Origin: Bacteroidales bacterium
Lineage (GTDB): Bacteria; Bacteroidota; Bacteroidia; Bacteroidales; Paludibacteraceae
Direction: 5' to 3'
NCBI GenBank assembly: GCA_012837935.1
Contig: DUQG01000045.1
Location: 42,989-106,988, forward strand
DNA: 64,000 bases
Shown here piece by piece: positions 21,556 through 32,263 of this stretch. Below the pieces are notes generated by a model. The model made no database searches, had not been told where the DNA came from, and saw nothing but the letters and a program-made list of their open reading frames with translations. Position 1 is the stretch's first letter, and every line of letters begins with the position of its first letter. A program made the translations under genes and the position numbers.

Positions 21556-23847
21556 TCATTTCACTATCAGCTTAATGCTTTGATTGGCTGTTTTCACGAT
21601 ATAAACTCCCGGATTTTGCTTTGCTCCCGATTGTTTTTCCTGCCCTTGTAGATTAAAAACCTTGAAAGGAATATTTGCTTTTATAATTCCGTCTTCAACC
21701 CAAATTTTCTCATTTCCTGAAACAATATTTCGTGTACTTGAATAATTGTTGGTATTACCAATAACCCGATAGGCTGCAAACTGATTACCTACGTCAGTTG
21801 GTGCATCAATCCACAAGTGAACTTTATTTAACTCAATTCGAGTATTCAAACAAATACGCTGATTATTGTTTTTAACACTCGGTTCACCCAACGATTTAAT
21901 CTGTTTGTAGCCATCAACAGCAGAGTTCAAAAAAGTCCAAGAACTATTCGGAACTATCGAAGTATAAACGGAAGATAAAGTTTCATCGGCATCACTTCTG
22001 CCAACAATGTAATTTTCGCCTTTTACTTTGGATTTTATAACAAAATGATTGGGGTTGTCGCTCAAAACTTCCATTCTAAAAAACAAATTATCGGCTTCTT
22101 TACCTACTTCTACCAAGTCACGGGTATAATTGACTTTTTCGCCATCCACTTTCAAGAAACTCATATTGGCTCTGTTGTCGTGTATCATAAACCAAACTGG
22201 TTTTTCAGCGGTACTCATTACAAAACTTTCAGGGTTAATTGCTGTAAGCGACATATTCACCCCTTTGGCTTTCTCTGCATTTAGCAAACTTTTCAATTCC
22301 TCCATTTTTTGAAAATTAACGGATGCTAAATTCTCTGTTTCTCTGATGTCGGCTGAAATATTGAACAACTGGTCGTAATTTCTATACCCTGATGGAACAT
22401 TTTCTGCCCAGGCAATGGTTTGCGGACCGTTGTTCGGCTCAATGTATTTCCAGTCTCGGGTGTAAATTGCCAGACAAGAACCGGAATGCTGGATAATATA
22501 ATCGCGTCCTTCATCATCGTTTCCAAGCCAAGCTTCCAGTTGATTTTGGCTGTCGGCAGATGCTTTGCCTTCGGTATCTACTCCAATTAAAGCAGCAAAT
22601 GTATTCAGCAAATCCACCTGACTAACCAATGCATTGGAAACCCTCCCTGCTACCCTACCCTGCCAGTTAAGAACACAGGGAATAGCCGTTCCACCTTGGT
22701 TTATACTGTATTTAGTTCCAGCAAATGGTCCCGAAGGTTTATGTTTTACAGTATTTCCATCCTCATCGGTTTCAGAATAAGTATTTACTAAATCTGTGGA
22801 TTGATCTTGATATCCATCTCCCAAAATAGCCCCATTATCACTTGTAACAATTATCAAAGTATTCTCTCGTAAATTCAGTTCATCCAGTTTTGCCACTACT
22901 TGCCCCACAGCATCATCAAATTCCACAATAGCATCACCTCGCGGTCCAAGTTTCGATTTACCCACAAATCTCGGGTGCGGCGCACGCGGTACGTGAGCAT
23001 CATTAGTTCCCATGTAAAGAAAAAAGGGTTTATCCTGATTTCTCTCAATAAACTCCACAGCGTGAACTACTATACTGTCGCTTATATTCTCATCTATCCA
23101 ACGAGCAGACTTTCCACCTTTCATAAAGCCAATTCTGGAAATACCGTTCACAATGGTGCCATCGTGTCCATGTTGATACATCATTTTCAGCATTTCGGGA
23201 TTTGAAGCTCCGGTTGGTTCACCGGCAAAATTCGATGAATAGCTAACTTGAATAGGGTCTGAGGGATCCAACCCAACAACTTCCTGATTTTCAATAAAAA
23301 CACAGGGTACGCGGTCGGCTGTTGCAGCCATTATGTAAGAGTAATCGAAGCCAATATCAGTAGGTCCCTGATCAATTTTTCCATTCCAATTCTGTTTTCC
23401 TGCCACTGCACCTAATCCTAAGTGCCATTTACCGACAGCTGCTGTGGTATAACCGGCTTCCTTAAACATTTTAGGCATCGTGTAGCGAATGGGGTTAATA
23501 ATTATAGCCGCATCACCGTTTGAAACTGAAGTGCCGATTCTACGCCAGTTATATTCGCCTGTTAATAAAGAATACCTGGAAGGTGTGCTGGTAGAAGCTG
23601 CTGCATGTGCATGGCGAAAATTAATTCCTGTTTCGGCTAGTTTATCAATGTTTGGTGTATTAATACCTACAGCGCCGTTGCACGAAAAATCGCCATAGCC
23701 AATATCATCAGCCATAATAATCACAACATTCGGCTGTGTTGTATTTTGCACTTTTTGCGAATGCTTATCCGGCTCAGCACCAAATGCCGATGCCACCAAG
23801 CCTCCACCTAAAATGCCTGATACAGTAAGAAATAAAGATTGTTTCAT
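21556..23847 (-). CDS. arylsulfatase-type sulfatase with T9SS tail
   Basis: 'NVVIIMADDIGYGDFSCNGA' and serine-type sulfatase motif 'STPSRYSLLTGEY'. C-terminal sorting domain. Confidence 0.92.
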   Translation of the reverse strand: MKQSLFLTVSGILGGGLVASAFGAEPDKHSQKVQNTTQPNVVIIMADDIGYGDFSCNGAVGINTPNIDKLAETGINFRHAHAAASTSTPSRYSLLTGEYNWRRIGTSVSNGDAAIIINPIRYTMPKMFKEAGYTTAAVGKWHLGLGAVAGKQNWNGKIDQGPTDIGFDYSYIMAATADRVPCVFIENQEVVGLDPSDPIQVSYSSNFAGEPTGASNPEMLKMMYQHGHDGTIVNGISRIGFMKGGKSARWIDENISDSIVVHAVEFIERNQDKPFFLYMGTNDAHVPRAPHPRFVGKSKLGPRGDAIVEFDDAVGQVVAKLDELNLRENTLIIVTSDNGAILGDGYQDQSTDLVNTYSETDEDGNTVKHKPSGPFAGTKYSINQGGTAIPCVLNWQGRVAGRVSNALVSQVDLLNTFAALIGVDTEGKASADSQNQLEAWLGNDDEGRDYIIQHSGSCLAIYTRDWKYIEPNNGPQTIAWAENVPSGYRNYDQLFNISADIRETENLASVNFQKMEELKSLLNAEKAKGVNMSLTAINPESFVMSTAEKPVWFMIHDNRANMSFLKVDGEKVNYTRDLVEVGKEADNLFFRMEVLSDNPNHFVIKSKVKGENYIVGRSDADETLSSVYTSIVPNSSWTFLNSAVDGYKQIKSLGEPSVKNNNQRICLNTRIELNKVHLWIDAPTDVGNQFAAYRVIGNTNNYSSTRNIVSGNEKIWVEDGIIKANIPFKVFNLQGQEKQSGAKQNPGVYIVKTANQSIKLIVK

Positions 23848-23884
23848 GGTTTATAATTTTAGAACTTAAGTATTTTGTTTTTTA

Positions 23885-24916
23885 TCATTTTATCCCTCTC
23901 TCATTCAGTGCTCTTTGATACTTAGCGGCGTTTTTTTGATGCTCTGCCCAGCTTGTTGCAAAATTGTGTTCACCGTTAAAAGTCTCTTTAGCACACATAT
24001 AAATATAATCGTTCTTGTCGTAATTAAGCACTGCATCCAGTCCGGCAATAGATGGAATGCGAATAGGTCCCGGCGGCAATCCTGTGTTTTTGTAGGTGTT
24101 ATAAGGCGAATCTGAACGAGTATGAACACTCAACACTCTGCGAATACTAAAATCGCCTAAGCCAAAAATCACAGTCGGATCTGCTTGCAAGGGCATATTT
24201 TTTCTTAATCGATTAATATATAATCCTGCTACAATCGGCTTTTCTGCTTTGGTGTTTGTTTCTGCATCCACGATGGAAGCCAATGTGCTTACTTCCTCTT
24301 GTGTCAGCGGAATTGCAGCCGCTTTCTGCTTTCGTTCCTTAGTCCAAAATCGCTGATATTCTTTGTTCATCCTTTCAAACAACTTCTCTGCACTGATATT
24401 CCAAAAAACCTCGTAGGTGTCCGGTAAAAAAAGCGATACGGAAGTGTAGGGATTTAATCCATATTGCTCTAGAAATGCGGTGTCATTTAGCAAGTTTAAT
24501 ATCGTTACCGAATCGGGCATCAACTGCCGAGAAAGTCGTCCGGCAAGCTGCTCTTTGGTTCGAATATTATTAAAAGTCAGTTTTACAGGTGTTTGATTGC
24601 CATTTCTGAGCATCCGCACCAAATCCAAATTATTCATTCCATCCGTAATCCGATAACGACCTGAGCGTACAGAGTTAAATTTCAACAATTTAGACGTTAG
24701 CTTAAATGTGCTGATATTTTTAATTTGAACATCTTCGGAAATTTGAGTTATAAACTCTTCCATATCGGTATTTTCATATACCAACAGGAATTCCTCTCCT
24801 TTTTCTGATTGAACAGTTACATTAGGCAGCAAAAAAAGTGCAGCAATAACACCTCCACCTACAGCGCCAAGTGCAAAAGCAATTGAAAATATAATTATTA
24901 GCTTTTTTCTTTTCAT
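23885..24916 (-). CDS. mltG: endolytic transglycosylase MltG
   Basis: 'LASIVDAETNTKAEKPIVAGLYINRLRKNMPLQADPTVIF' signature. Confidence 0.93.
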   Translation of the reverse strand: MKRKKLIIIFSIAFALGAVGGGVIAALFLLPNVTVQSEKGEEFLLVYENTDMEEFITQISEDVQIKNISTFKLTSKLLKFNSVRSGRYRITDGMNNLDLVRMLRNGNQTPVKLTFNNIRTKEQLAGRLSRQLMPDSVTILNLLNDTAFLEQYGLNPYTSVSLFLPDTYEVFWNISAEKLFERMNKEYQRFWTKERKQKAAAIPLTQEEVSTLASIVDAETNTKAEKPIVAGLYINRLRKNMPLQADPTVIFGLGDFSIRRVLSVHTRSDSPYNTYKNTGLPPGPIRIPSIAGLDAVLNYDKNDYIYMCAKETFNGEHNFATSWAEHQKNAAKYQRALNERGIK

Positions 24917-25189
24917 ACGATTATTTTGATTTTTTACATTTCGGTGTATGTAACCTTAGATGATTAAAATAATCATTTACAAGGGTGTTTAATGATTATT
25001 TTAATCATGTCGGTTTCATAAAATATAAAAATTGGTTTTTAATCCCCTTTTTTAGCAATTCGCTTACTTTCAAACAGTTTTATCGAAAAACCGAATATAA
25101 AGCTCACAAACAAAAATGGAACCACAAATATATAAAATATATTTTGAAAGTTTCAGCCGAAAAGGTTTTGCCAATTAAAAAAACCTTAG

Positions 25190-25198
25190 TATATTTGC
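25190..25198 (+). promoter_or_regulatory. -7 box TATATTTGC upstream of tRNA-Ser
   Basis: Consensus TAnnTTTGC. Confidence 0.55.
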
Positions 25199-25232
25199 AC
25201 CTGCAAATTTGAAGGCTAATTATGCACACAAA

Positions 25233-25319
<87 letters not shown>

Positions 25320-25325
25320 CAACGC

Positions 25326-25356
25326 AAAAAGGGACTAAAAAAGTCCCTTTTTTTGT
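25326..25356 (+). terminator. terminator after tRNA-Ser
   Basis: GGGAC-TAAAAAA-GTCCC-TTTTTTT. Confidence 0.8.
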
Positions 25357-25815
25357 TTTAAATTTCTACCATACCATACCTATCTTAACCAAACAACGCT
25401 TTTCTAATTGATTAAATGATTATTCATATTTGTTCCTAAATTATATTGAGATGTTTTTGTATATGTTTTCCCATAGGGTATATACTGCGCTCGTGCTGCT
25501 GTTTTATTGTCATTCCCCTAAGGGGAAAAGTTTACCTTGTTACCTATGTTTCTATTGATATACATCTCCTACGGAGAATCCTATAATAGGAATGGTTACA
25601 GATAACCATATTGATTTAGAATTAACAATTTGAGATGTTGCGTGCTTGTTCCGGGATACAAAATAAGCTCATTTCGATTTTTAAAAATCAATGTGAAAGA
25701 TTTATTTAGACATATTATTAAAAATTGTAAGATATTTTACTATATTTGTAATTATTTATTATAAAAAACTATCATCTCAAACTCCAAAAACTTCCTAATC
25801 ACTCTATCAAGCAGT

Positions 25816-25861
25816 TTTTATGTTGTTTGATATAAAAATTTTATGTTGTTTGATATAAAAA
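25816..25861. repeat. perfect 23-bp tandem duplication (TTTTATGTTGTTTGATATAAAAA x2)
   Basis: Read directly. Immediately upstream of the interrupted VWA-like ORF. Confidence 0.95.
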
Positions 25862-25870
25862 TATTTGTTT

Positions 25871-26041
25871 ATGAAAAAAATTCTATTTCTATTATTTGTA
25901 CTGATCTCGTTTTTTTCTTATTCAGTAGTCAAAGCACAACAGAAGACCATCTATATCACATTGGATGTTTCTAGTAGTATGGGGCAAAAAACAAAACGCA
26001 CAAACGCAAAGCGCACAACTAACACAATAACAAACAGTTAG
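25871..26041 (+). pseudogene. 5' fragment of a secreted VWA-type protein interrupted by the prophage left end
   Basis: Signal peptide then 'KTIYITLDVSSSMG' (MIDAS-like DxSxS), then a switch at about 25980 to low-complexity phage-end sequence. Confidence 0.65.
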
Positions 26042-26233
26042 CGAAAACGCAGAAAAAACGAAAAGTACATTTGCTTTAATTTATCTTTAATTTATGGGGC
26101 TGGAAGGTTGATTTACTTTAATTTTGGTTTAACAATCACTTAAATACCCTTTAATTACTGCCTAAAAACGCCACGAAACGCCACAGAACAACGGAAACAG
26201 CCGCTACGCAGCTATGAACTACATTAACAAAAT

Positions 26234-26257
26234 AGCCCCAAAACGGGGCTTTTTTTA
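26234..26257. terminator. GC hairpin terminator near phage left end
   Basis: AGCCCC-AAAAC-GGGGCT-TTTTTTTA. Confidence 0.7.
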
Positions 26258-26527
26258 TGTCTGCCGATGGAGCGATTTTAGTGTAAAAAAATGCTTATGG
26301 ATGCCCAAATGGTTACCCAAATGGTTACCCAAAAAACGATAAAAAACACCAACTGACTAACTACATAAGTGCAAAAATATAGTTAAAAACACGTTAAAAA
26401 CGGCGATAACTACCCCCATAAGTACATAAAAAAGCGAGTTAAAAACGATATAAATAGCTGAAAAATAGCATTATAACGTTATTTAGCCCGCTAAAATTGC
26501 TTGTCTCTCTGTTACACCGATTAAAAA

Positions 26528-27196
26528 TTACTCCAATCTTATCACTCCAACCACAAGTGCAATACCGGTTATTTCTTCTAATGGAATAGAAAATGGCGGG
26601 TAGTCCTTATTGTCTGAAATTGCTAAAATAGAATCTCCGCCGTTTTCTTTAATCCGCTTAACTATTAATCCCTGCTCTCTGGTTGCGATAACATGTACCC
26701 TATTCCACTGAATAAACTGACTCTCCTTGATAATTTTACACGCAATAACATCTCCGCTGTTATACTTAGGATACATGGATGACCCGGCAACTTCAATCAT
26801 AAAATCAATTTTCCTGTCCTTAAACTTAGGGACAACATAGTAAGCCTTCACATCGGTAGCTTCAATCTTAAAATCGGCAGAACCAAATCCGGCAGCTACG
26901 CTTAAAGATACAAAAGGAATTGTATTAACTCCATCAGTAGGGTCAATTTTAGTTGCTTCCGGTTGTTCATTTTTAAACATTGATCCACTACCAGTTAAAA
27001 GCCATTCAGGAGAAATATCAGGAAAGTAGGATAATATATTAGCATACTTATCAGTACTTATTTCCCTTGGCTTGTCTAAAAAACCCTTTGAGACACCCAA
27101 ATCTTTACAAAATTTATATTTTGTAATATCCTTATTATCAATAACTTTTAAAATTCTTTCCGTAATTGACAAATTTTTATCACAATTTATTTGCAT
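26528..27196 (-). CDS. phage repressor, HTH + S24 LexA/CI-like peptidase
   Basis: C-term 'FMIEVAGSSMYPKYNSGDVIACKII' S24 motif. Start placed at MQINCDKN, inside the ORF that begins at 27235. Confidence 0.85.
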   Translation of the reverse strand: MQINCDKNLSITERILKVIDNKDITKYKFCKDLGVSKGFLDKPREISTDKYANILSYFPDISPEWLLTGSGSMFKNEQPEATKIDPTDGVNTIPFVSLSVAAGFGSADFKIEATDVKAYYVVPKFKDRKIDFMIEVAGSSMYPKYNSGDVIACKIIKESQFIQWNRVHVIATREQGLIVKRIKENGGDSILAISDNKDYPPFSIPLEEITGIALVVGVIRLE

Positions 27197-27214
27197 AATA
27201 GGATAATTTATTGG

Positions 27215-27223
27215 TATATTTGC
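27215..27223 (+). promoter_or_regulatory. putative early promoter -7 box TATATTTGC
   Basis: TAnnTTTGC with TTTG 21 nt upstream. Drives the early operon, divergent from the repressor. Confidence 0.55.
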
Positions 27224-27286
27224 AGTGTCTTTCAAATTGAAATGACGCTATAAAGGTCGGAATAATTTTTAATAAAACAATGAAAT

Positions 27287-27475
27287 ATGAGAAAATTTAT
27301 AAAAATGCCTCACGGGAAGTCGCAGGAACTTGAAAAACTATTCGGATGTTCCGCACCGATAGTTAGAGAGGCACTGAATTACAAAGTAAAAAAAGAACCG
27401 GAAGCCATAAAACTTGCACGAAAAATACGAAAAGCTGCCTTAGAAATGGGCGGGATTGAGTTTGAAAAGAAATAA
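27287..27475 (+). CDS. small DNA-binding protein (Ner/Cro-like position)
   Basis: First early gene divergent from the repressor. 'KSQELEKLFGCSAPIVREALNYK' HTH-like. Confidence 0.5.
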   Translation: MRKFIKMPHGKSQELEKLFGCSAPIVREALNYKVKKEPEAIKLARKIRKAALEMGGIEFEKK

Positions 27476-27497
27476 TAACCAATAAAATCACACGGAT

Positions 27498-27773
27498 ATG
27501 AATAAACCAAAGTACATCAGAATTTTAGAGCACCTTCATTACGGCGATAATATCCGTATTGGGGGAGCATTCATGATTTTAGACACCACAGCGGAAGGTT
27601 TGAATAAAGCGGAAGCGGATGTGATAAAAATGTATGATGATAGAAATGCTCATGACGGCGGCTTTATAAAAACTGCTGAAAAATATTACAGGCGAGTAGC
27701 AATCGTAGATGCGGATACACTTGAAGTCTTACGTCTAATTTACCCTAAAAATGAAAACATTAAACAGTATTAA
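27498..27773 (+). CDS. hypothetical phage early protein
   Basis: ORF with the CACACGGATATG leader. Confidence 0.6.
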   Translation: MNKPKYIRILEHLHYGDNIRIGGAFMILDTTAEGLNKAEADVIKMYDDRNAHDGGFIKTAEKYYRRVAIVDADTLEVLRLIYPKNENIKQY

Positions 27774-27909
27774 AACAGGACTTATCTGCACGGCATCGTT
27801 TATAACGATTGCGTGCTTGATAGGCTATTTGTTTGTAGGTGCATGGTACTTGCTCCTAATTGCGATTTTTTCATGTGTATTAGGATTGACACTCAAAGAA
27901 GATGAGTAA
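27751..27909 (+). CDS. small membrane protein, 52 aa
   Basis: ATG at 27751; MKTLNSIKTGLICTASFITIACLIGYLFVGAWYLLLIAIFSCVLGLTLKEDE. Confidence 0.5.
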   Translation: MKTLNSIKTGLICTASFITIACLIGYLFVGAWYLLLIAIFSCVLGLTLKEDE

Positions 27910-27929
27910 AAATTAAAAAGGAAATTAAA

Positions 27930-29951
27930 ATGGTAGAATATTATAATAACACATTAGTAGTGGAAGCAAGTTGGCTTGTGGACAATGAAATAATGTCTGA
28001 AAGTCAGTACCGACATGCAACCACACGTAAACAAGTTCAAGTTGTACGGCGGGGATGCCTGAACACTCCGGCTCTTGTTGCTTATGATAGTATGCCTGAC
28101 CGTTTTAAGCGGAAAGTGGTAGAGGTTATCGGTAAAAGTCCGTATGAGGTTATAAAGACCAACTACCTGCAAGAACTTATTGAAGATAGAGCGGATATTT
28201 CGGAGTTTTTTGAAAACTACAAACTGACAAATGGCCGATATATCCCGAAAAACACACGCCACGAGTACTATATCAATGCGATAGTATTGGAGGCAGTACA
28301 TATCATGCTGACCGATAAACGTGCAAGACGTTCGGCACTTGGACATAAAACCACAAAGATATGGGAAAAGATAGCTGAGGCAGTTATGGAACTTGACCGG
28401 ATACGTTTCCCGCACTCATTACCGTCCAATCCGAGACGATTGGAAGATAGATACAAACGGTACCGGAAAGAAGGTGCAGTGAGTTTGATACATAAAAATT
28501 TCACAAATAAAAATGCCGCTTCTGTGGATAGCGAAGTAAAAGAGAGCGTATTGGTAGAAATATTAGCCGCACCAAGTAACCTTGACAATGCACAGGTGGC
28601 TAAATTTTACAATATGGTGGCTGAAAAAGCCGGATGGAAAACAATTACTACCGGAACGGTGGCTAATTTCCGTGAAAAGCACGAAACAATGATATATCCG
28701 GGCAGACGTGGCTCAGTGGCATTTATGAATAAAAAGACAATGCAGGTTAAGCGTTCTGCCCCGAGTGCTCCGCTATACTACTGGACGCTTGACGGTTGGG
28801 ATGTGGAGCTTATGTATCAAAAACACGAAGGCAACCGCACAACCTATCATCACAGACCAACGGTTGTGATAGTATTGGATGCTTTTAATAAATACCCGAT
28901 TGGCTATGCCGTAGGAGATAGAGAAAATCCACAATTAATTCAGATGGCGCTACGCAATGCAGCGAAACATACTGAGGAACTATTCGGCAAAATGTATCGG
29001 ACGCACCAAATTCAGAGCGACCGCTACGCTATCAGCATGATGACACCATTCTACGAAACGCTTGCGGATAAAGTAACTCCGGCACGTGCGAAAAATGCAA
29101 AGGCTAAGATTATCGAACCGTATTTCGGGCACTTGAACAAAACCTATTGTCAAATACAACCAAACTGGAGCGGTTTCGGGATTACTTCAGATGCTGAAAA
29201 ACAACCAAACAGCGAGTTTCTTAATACATATAAAAAGAATTTCCCTGACTTTGATGGTGTATGCAAGCAGGTTGAGTTGATTGTATAGGCAGAGCGTATA
29301 CAAAAGGTTGAGCGACTAATGGAAGCTTGGAATGCAATGGCGGAAGATGACAAAATAGAACTTACCTACCAAAATTATTTATTACAGTTTGGCTCGACTA
29401 CCGGACGACCGATTTTAATGCAACACAACGGACTACTTCCAACAATTGAGGGTGTAAAAAGGACGTATGACTGTTTTGATGTGAATTTTCGCAAGCATAG
29501 CTCTGTAAAATGGAATGTGATGTATGACCCGGACGATATGAGCCGTGCGCTGGCGGTTAATGAGGAGCAAACGCTCCAATTCCTACTCGAAGAGAAATAT
29601 GTCCAACCAATGGCATTAAAAGACAGGAAAGAGGGCGACAGCGAGCAACTGCAACGAGTGAGAGAATTTAACCGGGAACTTATACAAGAAGTAACGGAAT
29701 TTAGAGCCGAAACCGCTGAACAAAGCAGAGGCATATTGGAAATGGTACCGGAACTGGAAACGCTGAAAAAGCTGGCGATAACCGACAGCAAAGGTCAGCA
29801 TAAGAATGAGAGAAACAAGGCTCGGTTAGCCCCACCCCAGCCCTCCCCTCACTGGGAGGGTGATGTCGGACAGGAATGTCCGACCCCCGTAAGAGTGGTT
29901 AATCAAGTGCAGGCTGAAATAACGGAAACATCGTATTTGGATAAATTATAA
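27930..29951 (+). pseudogene. Mu A-like DDE transposase with in-frame TAG at 29286-29288
   Basis: ORFs 27930-29288 and 29319-29951 share one frame. rve-like core 'YYWTLDGWDVELMY', about 670 aa like MuA. Confidence 0.85.
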
Positions 29952-29977
29952 AATAAATCAATTAAAAACACACGGAA

Positions 29978-30226
29978 ATGAAAAAACACAACTGTATCTC
30001 TGAAATCAGAGAAAATATTAAGAAAATGGAACCAAATGTTGCATACGTTCGATTTGATTTAGCTGATGTTCATAGCGACGACTGCAATGTTTTGATGACA
30101 GGTCAAAGAATTGACGTAGGAATTAAGAAAAAAAAGCGTAATGGCGAGGAAAAAATCGTAAATGAGAAATCATTTGTAGCACATAATTATTGTCCATTTT
30201 GTGGAAAAAAATATACATCATTTTAA
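29978..30226 (+). CDS. hypothetical protein with C-terminal CPFCGKKY zinc-knuckle-like motif
   Basis: ORF with CACACGGAAATG leader. Confidence 0.6.
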   Translation: MKKHNCISEIRENIKKMEPNVAYVRFDLADVHSDDCNVLMTGQRIDVGIKKKKRNGEEKIVNEKSFVAHNYCPFCGKKYTSF

Positions 30227-30268
30227 TATATCGGACGGGAATGTTTAATCCCCTAAAATCACACGGAT

Positions 30269-31141
30269 ATGGTACTAACAGACAATGTAAAAAAGGAAAT
30301 CGTAGATAAGCTGATTGCTTATTGCGACAGGTACGAAAGCCAAAACAAAGCGGCTAACACGCTTAAAGGCGTGAGTTCGGCAACCATTAGCCAAATGATA
30401 AACGGCAAGTGGAAACTGATTGCCGAGAATATGTGGCGAAACGTAGCAAGTCAAATCGGATGGCGGGAGCATGAGTGGAACTCAGCAGTAACATCTAATT
30501 TGAGAGAACTAAACAGTTTCTACACAACGGCACAAGAGCAAAGTATGGTGCTGGCTATCACAGCCGAAGCCGGAACCGGTAAAACATGGGGTGCACGTGA
30601 GTATTGCTCCAACAACCGGAGTGCCTACCTTATTCAATGTAACGAGTTTTGGAGCAAAAAGACTTTCCTTGCGGAGTTGAGCCGAGTGGTAGGAATAGAC
30701 AATAGAGACCTTACCATGGGCGAAATGATGCAGGATATTGTATGGCAACTAAAAAGTGATAACAAGCCTATCATCATTCTTGATGAGGCTGATAAACTGA
30801 GCGATGGTATCCTTTATTTTTTCATTACGCTGTACAACTATCTGGAAGACCAATGTGCATTGGTACTGCAAGCGACTGACTATCTCGAACAACGGATGAA
30901 ATCCGGATTGCGGAAAAACGCAAAAGGTTTCCCTGAAATATGGAGCCGTGTAGGCAGGAAATGTATCAAATTAGATGGCGTAAGTGCGGACGATATTCGG
31001 AATATTTGCCTTGCTAACGGCTTAACAGATGAACGAGATATTGAAGTTGTGGTAAATGACAGCGAGGGCGATTTTAGACGTGTAAAACGGAAAATACAGG
31101 CGATTAGAAATAAGCGGCAAGCAGTAAGCAGCAAGCAGTAA
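30269..31141 (+). CDS. Mu B-like AAA ATPase transposition protein
   Basis: 'ITAEAGTGKTWGAREYC' Walker A, 'PIIILDEADKL' Walker B, N-terminal HTH. Confidence 0.88.
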   Translation: MVLTDNVKKEIVDKLIAYCDRYESQNKAANTLKGVSSATISQMINGKWKLIAENMWRNVASQIGWREHEWNSAVTSNLRELNSFYTTAQEQSMVLAITAEAGTGKTWGAREYCSNNRSAYLIQCNEFWSKKTFLAELSRVVGIDNRDLTMGEMMQDIVWQLKSDNKPIIILDEADKLSDGILYFFITLYNYLEDQCALVLQATDYLEQRMKSGLRKNAKGFPEIWSRVGRKCIKLDGVSADDIRNICLANGLTDERDIEVVVNDSEGDFRRVKRKIQAIRNKRQAVSSKQ

Positions 31142-31146
31142 GTATT

Positions 31147-31527
31147 ATGAAAATAAGAATTATCTCCGGTCGACTTGGTATGTCAGGAACTAACATTCAA
31201 TTTCAAAACGAAGACTTCTTTACTCTGAAAGTTGGCGATATGGTAAGAAAAATTGGCGATGGAAGAGAACACGGATTAAAGCGAACTGATGAGTTTGTAG
31301 AGCCGATAGAATATGTGGGTTCAATTATATGTCAATTTTCAGAAAAGGAAAAAATGTATGCGTTTAGATTGCCGCAAATAATCAACAATGAAAACTTGTA
31401 CCTTTTATATGGGAAAACCGACAGTGAAGTTTTTACAGAGAGTATTTATTCCCCAAAAGGAAAGAAATCATACGTGCGGTTTTATGAACCAAATTTTGTG
31501 AAATTGAGTGATAGCAACAACAATTAA
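31147..31527 (+). CDS. hypothetical phage protein
   Basis: ORF in operon. Confidence 0.55.
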   Translation: MKIRIISGRLGMSGTNIQFQNEDFFTLKVGDMVRKIGDGREHGLKRTDEFVEPIEYVGSIICQFSEKEKMYAFRLPQIINNENLYLLYGKTDSEVFTESIYSPKGKKSYVRFYEPNFVKLSDSNNN

Positions 31528-31583
31528 AGAATGTTTAACTGGTATTTGAAAGGTAATAAATCCCCAATATTGGGGCGATAATT

Positions 31584-32189
31584 ATGCGGATAAAGCGAGC
31601 GTTAACGGTCAATGAGATTAGGAATTTTAAGCCGGTAGAACTTGAATTTGAGGGAAAGTGGAAGGATAGCATCGGTACACCGGAACTAACAGGCACGTGG
31701 CTTATTTGGGGCAATTCTGCCAACGGTAAAACTCGCTTTGCACTGCAACTGGCTAAGTATTTAAGTAGTTTTCGCCGTGTGGCTTACAACTCTTTGGAGG
31801 AAGGGCTTAGTAAGTCTATGAAGGAGGCGATATTAGACACCGGAATAGGTAAAAACTTTGTCCTTCTGGATAAAGAGCCGATTGAACAACTGAAAGTGCG
31901 ACTTCGTAAACGGAAAAGTCCGGATATTATTTTTATTGACAGTCTCCAATACACCGGATTAACCTACGCCGAATATAAACGGCTACGGGATGAGTTCCCA
32001 AATAAGCTCTTTATTTTCATTAGCCACGCAGAAGGTAACGAACCGAGGGGAAATGTAGCCCGCTCAATCAAGTATGATGCTTTTGTGAAAATACCGGTAA
32101 TCGGTTATGCGGCTTACCCACAGAGCCGATATGGAGGAGGCGAAAAGTATGTGATATGGCAGTGGGGATATGATAAATTTAATGTATAG
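31584..32189 (+). CDS. RecA/AAA-like P-loop ATPase
   Basis: 'WLIWGNSANGKTRFALQLA' and 'DIIFIDSLQYTG'. Confidence 0.65.
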   Translation: MRIKRALTVNEIRNFKPVELEFEGKWKDSIGTPELTGTWLIWGNSANGKTRFALQLAKYLSSFRRVAYNSLEEGLSKSMKEAILDTGIGKNFVLLDKEPIEQLKVRLRKRKSPDIIFIDSLQYTGLTYAEYKRLRDEFPNKLFIFISHAEGNEPRGNVARSIKYDAFVKIPVIGYAAYPQSRYGGGEKYVIWQWGYDKFNV

Positions 32190-32263
32190 CCCCAATCCCC
32201 TACGGGACTTTCCCCACAAGTGAAAGGGATAAGAAAAAATAATTTATTTAAAACAACACGGAT

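Noticed and set aside
26095-26257. Possible small RNA ending at the left-end terminator
   Set aside because: The upstream -7-like TATCTTTA is weak and no clear folding was seen. The terminator is better explained as stopping repressor or host transcription.
26304-26340. CCCAAATGGTTA tandem repeat near the left end
   Set aside because: Only two short units. Too little to call an att site or CRISPR-like repeat.
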